From assembly GCA_963721365.1 (NCBI GenBank), contig CAVRJE010000022.1, positions 1 through 9,189 on the forward strand: a stretch of 9,189 nucleotides of DNA. Reading direction: 5' to 3'. This document shows, piece after piece, positions 6,920 to 9,189 of this stretch. The DNA comes from CAIQPS01 sp963721365 (GTDB taxonomy: Bacteria; Actinomycetota; Thermoleophilia; RBG-16-64-13). The notes under the pieces are model-generated. The model made no database searches and was not told the DNA's origin. It saw nothing but the letters and a program-made list of their open reading frames with translations. Position 1 is the stretch's first letter. Each line of letters opens with the position of its first letter. The position numbers were made by a program, and so were the translations under genes.

Positions 6920-6937
6920 TTACACCCCGGCGTGTAA
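6920..6937. promoter_or_regulatory. 18-base palindrome, possible operator or stem
   Basis: TTACAC-N6-GTGTAA is a perfect inverted repeat with 6-base arms, with the A/T-containing arms set in GC-rich sequence. The form is typical of dimeric repressor operators. It lies between the MBL-fold stop (7039) and the terminator at 6848-6877. No regulator gene is adjacent, so the function is unassigned. The remainder of the 6705-7038 gap shows no gene I can support. Confidence 0.35.
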
Positions 6938-7038
6938 GAAACTCGTAAAGCGGGCGGCAGGCTGGTTCTCACGACTACTTGTGGATCGCGACGGAACCAC
7001 CCCCGGGGTCGTCGGCTCGACAATAGCGCCCGGCTCGT

Positions 7039-7968
7039 TCACCCCTCCTTCGGCGGGTCCCCGTCGTAGCCGCCGCTGGGATTCAGGAAGATCTCCCCGG
7101 GCTTGCCCGGCAGCGGCGTCAGCCAGTCGGGGCAGCTGTGCGGGAACAGCAGGCGCGCCTGCCAGTGGATGGCGAAGTCCTCGGCCTTAACCGTCGGGTA
7201 GAGCTTGAACATCATGTCCACCATCTCGGCGCCGGTCTTGGCGGTGTTGTACACCTCTTCGTACTTGTTCAGGTAGTCGACGGACCAGTCCACGCAGTCG
7301 GTGTAGGTGCGGGAGGTGTCCTCCTGGACTTCCTCCAGGATCTGGATCTTGGCTGCGTCGCAGTGGCCCGGAATGACGATCCGAGGGTCCAGGTCCATCA
7401 TGCCGGCGATGTCCTTGCGCCACTTGACCCGCCGCTCCACGTTGCTCTCGATGGGCCACAGGTGGCAGTCGTGGAAGGCCACATCGGTCGCGCAGACCAC
7501 CTTCAGCGACGGGATCCAGACGATGGAGTTGTCGATGCTGTCGCCTTCCAGGTCGTCGTAGAAGAGGATCTCCTCTCCCTCGAGCTCCAGCCGGGGCTCG
7601 TGCATGGGCATGGGGATGTACGTCCTGGCCGGGATGTCGGGACCGAAGCGATCGATGGCCCACATATCCACCTTGTCGCTTGACGTGAAGACGATGTCCT
7701 TGACCGCGGTCGGCAGGCCGACGACCTTCGCGCTGGGGAAGGCGGCGTGGAGCACCTCTACCCCGAAGTGGTGATCCGGGTGGAAGTGGGAGACGTAGAT
7801 GTGGGTGAGGTTCTTCCTCATCGGGATCATCTGGGCGACCATCTTGTGGCTGTCGCTGAGGCACTGCGACGCGTCGATCAGAATGGCGTCCTTGTCCCCA
7901 TAGATCAGTGTCGAGTTGCTGTTGAAGCCCAGGTAGCTGTGGAGAAAGACCTTGTACTTGAGTGACAC
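7039..7968 (-). CDS. metallo-beta-lactamase-fold hydrolase
   Basis: 309-residue soluble protein of the MBL superfamily, hydrolases with a mono- or dinuclear metal site. The core motif SHFHPDHHFG gives His61, His63, Asp65 and His66. An Asp at 162 (CATDVAFHD) and a late His at 202 (VIPGHCD) fit the bridging Asp and final His positions. The middle His motif, usually GHTxGS, is replaced by EGDSIDNSIVWIP (about 141-153), an acidic pattern that recalls alkylsulfatase-like members with carboxylate ligands. The C-terminal 100 residues, with several Trp and Tyr, are not recognised. The GTG at 7968 follows GGGGGAGC by three bases and leads straight into the first beta strand. There is no signal peptide. 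The gene appears monocistronic, divergent from the response regulator and ended by the terminator at 6848-6877. Substrate unknown. Confidence 0.88.
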   Translation of the reverse strand: MSLKYKVFLHSYLGFNSNSTLIYGDKDAILIDASQCLSDSHKMVAQMIPMRKNLTHIYVSHFHPDHHFGVEVLHAAFPSAKVVGLPTAVKDIVFTSSDKVDMWAIDRFGPDIPARTYIPMPMHEPRLELEGEEILFYDDLEGDSIDNSIVWIPSLKVVCATDVAFHDCHLWPIESNVERRVKWRKDIAGMMDLDPRIVIPGHCDAAKIQILEEVQEDTSRTYTDCVDWSVDYLNKYEEVYNTAKTGAEMVDMMFKLYPTVKAEDFAIHWQARLLFPHSCPDWLTPLPGKPGEIFLNPSGGYDGDPPKEG

Positions 7969-8102
7969 GTTGCTCCCCCTGTGTATACGTCCGCGAGGCG
8001 GGCGTCGCCGGCCGGGTCATGCTCGCATAGGTTTACCACAACGGCAGGCGGGGGCCAATCACCTGGTGCCTCTCCCAGTCCGCCCTCCTCAATCCGCCCG
8101 CG

Positions 8103-8132
8103 ATGACCGGCAAAGCGAGATTCGGGTATCTT
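8103..8132 (+). promoter_or_regulatory. candidate promoter of the two-component operon
   Basis: ATGACC at 8103-8108 (four of six -35 matches) and TATCTT at 8127-8132 (four of six -10 matches) are 18 bases apart. Transcription would start about 35 bases before the GTG at 8173. The rest of the 204-base divergent gap shows no clear promoter for the MBL-fold gene. Confidence 0.33.
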
Positions 8133-8172
8133 GGGCTTCTGAGCGGGACCCAGGGAACGGTCGGGAGGCCAC

Positions 8173-8832
8173 GTGGAGATCATCATCATCGAAGACAACC
8201 GGGCTCTGGCCAACAACATCAGGCGGTACCTCGAACTGGAGCACTATGCCGCCTCGGTCTGTTTCGACGGAGCCGAAGGGCTGAATCGCGTGCTGGGCCG
8301 GGAACAAGACTGCATCATCCTGGACCTTGACCTGCCGGGAATGCATGGTTTGGAGGTCTGCCGCCGGCTGCGGGCGGCCGGGAACCCGTCCCCCGTGCTC
8401 ATGCTCACGGCGAGCGGCGCCAAACGGGATATCGTCAGTGGGCTTGACGCCGGCGCCGACGACTATCTGGTCAAACCCTTCGACATGGAGGAGCTCGTGG
8501 CCAGGGTGCGCTCGCTCCTCAGGCGCCGTGGCACCGTACCCAATCCGATTCTTCGGGTCGGGGACGTCACGCTCGACACCAATACTCATGAGGTCCACAA
8601 AGGTGCGGAACCCGTGCACGTCGCCCCCAAGGAATATGCTCTCCTCGAGTACCTCATGCGAAACGCGGGCATCGCCCAGGGCAGGAGCACCATCGTCGTG
8701 CACGTGTGGGGAGAGCACAGCGCGTTGATCCCTCTCGACACGGTGGACGTGCACGTGGCCTACCTACGCCGAAAGCTGGGCAAAGACCTGATACGCACCG
8801 TTCCCGGCACCGGCTACCTGATCCCCGCCTAA
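8173..8832 (+). CDS. OmpR/PhoB-family response regulator
   Basis: 219-residue transcription factor activated by phosphorylation from a sensor kinase. The receiver domain (1-115) has the acidic pair Glu7-Asp8, the phospho-acceptor Asp51 (LDLDLPGMHG), Thr79 (LMLTASG) and Lys101 (VKPF), so the full phosphorylation set is present. The C-terminal winged-helix domain (about 128-218) ends in DTVDVHVAYLRRKLG and TVPGTGYLI, as in OmpR/PhoB proteins. The GTG at 8173 is supported by GGGAGG at 8163-8168. The kinase gene begins five bases after the stop, so the two form an operon, probably with coupled translation. The regulated genes cannot be named; the divergent MBL-fold gene is only a positional candidate. 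The frame is intact. Confidence 0.94.
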   Translation: MEIIIIEDNRALANNIRRYLELEHYAASVCFDGAEGLNRVLGREQDCIILDLDLPGMHGLEVCRRLRAAGNPSPVLMLTASGAKRDIVSGLDAGADDYLVKPFDMEELVARVRSLLRRRGTVPNPILRVGDVTLDTNTHEVHKGAEPVHVAPKEYALLEYLMRNAGIAQGRSTIVVHVWGEHSALIPLDTVDVHVAYLRRKLGKDLIRTVPGTGYLIPA

Positions 8833-8837
8833 GCAGC

Positions 8838-9189
8838 ATGTTCCGCCGTCTCCGATTCAGGATCGCCCTTCAATTCACCGCGCTGGTGTTCGTCCTCATG
8901 CTGGTCGTCGGAGGCGCGTTCATCGGGGTGCAGTACTTCGGCACCCATCGCTCGACCAACGAGCAACTGATGACCGACGTCCTTCAGTTCCGAAGCAAGA
9001 TCGCGGAGTCTCCTGAGGGCGCTGCCGGCATCCAGTCGGCTGCCGCGGCCTTGCACGATGCGCCTGTCCGGGTGTTCTCCGCCGACGGGGAGGTGATCGT
9101 CGCCGACGAGTTCTTCCGGCGCCTATCGGTCCCGATGGAGGCCGAGACGAGGGCCCGCTTCATAACAGTGAAGGGATCGGGAAACTACT
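8838..9189 (+). CDS. sensor histidine kinase, N-terminal part (cut by window end)
   Basis: An open frame of 117 codons starts at ATG 8838, five bases after the response regulator stop, and runs off the window. The product begins with basic residues (MFRRLRFRIALQF) and one transmembrane segment (about 10-33, with LVFVLMLVVGGAFIG). An outward-facing region follows, containing VRVFSADGEVIVADE, typical of the extracytoplasmic sensor region of membrane kinases. The HAMP, dimerisation and ATP-binding domains lie beyond the window, so the kinase call rests on position and topology. No strong ribosome binding site is visible, which fits translational coupling to the regulator. Confidence 0.82.
   Translation, partial: MFRRLRFRIALQFTALVFVLMLVVGGAFIGVQYFGTHRSTNEQLMTDVLQFRSKIAESPEGAAGIQSAAAALHDAPVRVFSADGEVIVADEFFRRLSVPMEAETRARFITVKGSGNY

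Overview
The window is GC-rich bacterial DNA that codes for protein over nearly all its length on both strands. Several starts are GTG behind purine-rich ribosome binding sites. A short housekeeping sigma factor (about 360 residues, without the long insert typical of proteobacterial RpoD) and a membrane-anchored VanW/G5-type cell-wall protein suggest a Gram-positive, probably deep-branching Actinomycetota lineage. This is an inference from gene content: no rRNA or other firm marker is present, and small glycine-rich RRM proteins and Uup-type ABC-F ATPases also occur in other phyla. I see no mobile element, tRNA, rRNA or CRISPR array.

Layout. 1-1875 (+): an ABC-F ATPase of the Uup type, cut at its 5' end by the window and broken by four single-base frame changes. 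1898-2317 (-): a small RRM RNA-binding protein with a glycine-rich tail. 2318-2541: a divergent intergenic region with candidate promoters on both strands. 2542-2867 (+): a second, paralogous RRM protein with one frame break in its tail, followed by a strong intrinsic terminator. 2956-4039 (+): the primary sigma factor (rpoD/sigA), with one frame break. 4051-5820 (-): a VanW-family protein convergent with rpoD. 6006-6704 (-): a nitroreductase. 6705-7038: a 334-base non-coding stretch with a strong terminator and an 18-base palindrome. 7039-7968 (-): a metallo-beta-lactamase-fold hydrolase. 8173-8832 (+) and 8838-9189 (+): an OmpR/PhoB-type response regulator and the start of its partner sensor kinase, cut by the window end.

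How the genes fit together. The left half is gene-expression machinery: a ribosome-associated ATPase, two RNA chaperone-like RRM proteins and the main sigma factor. The right half deals with the envelope, redox chemistry and signalling: VanW, nitroreductase, MBL-fold hydrolase and a two-component system. These look like separate transcription units apart from the regulator/kinase pair.

The oddest property is that all six single-base frame breaks lie in the first 4 kb and none in the last 5 kb. One falls in the housekeeping sigma factor, so base-level sequence or assembly errors are a better explanation than real gene decay. I found no convincing undescribed system. The best leads are the divergent RRM pair beside rpoD, the terminator/hairpin pair just before the rpoD start, the altered metal-ligand pattern of the MBL-fold protein, and the palindrome plus terminator between the MBL and nitroreductase genes.
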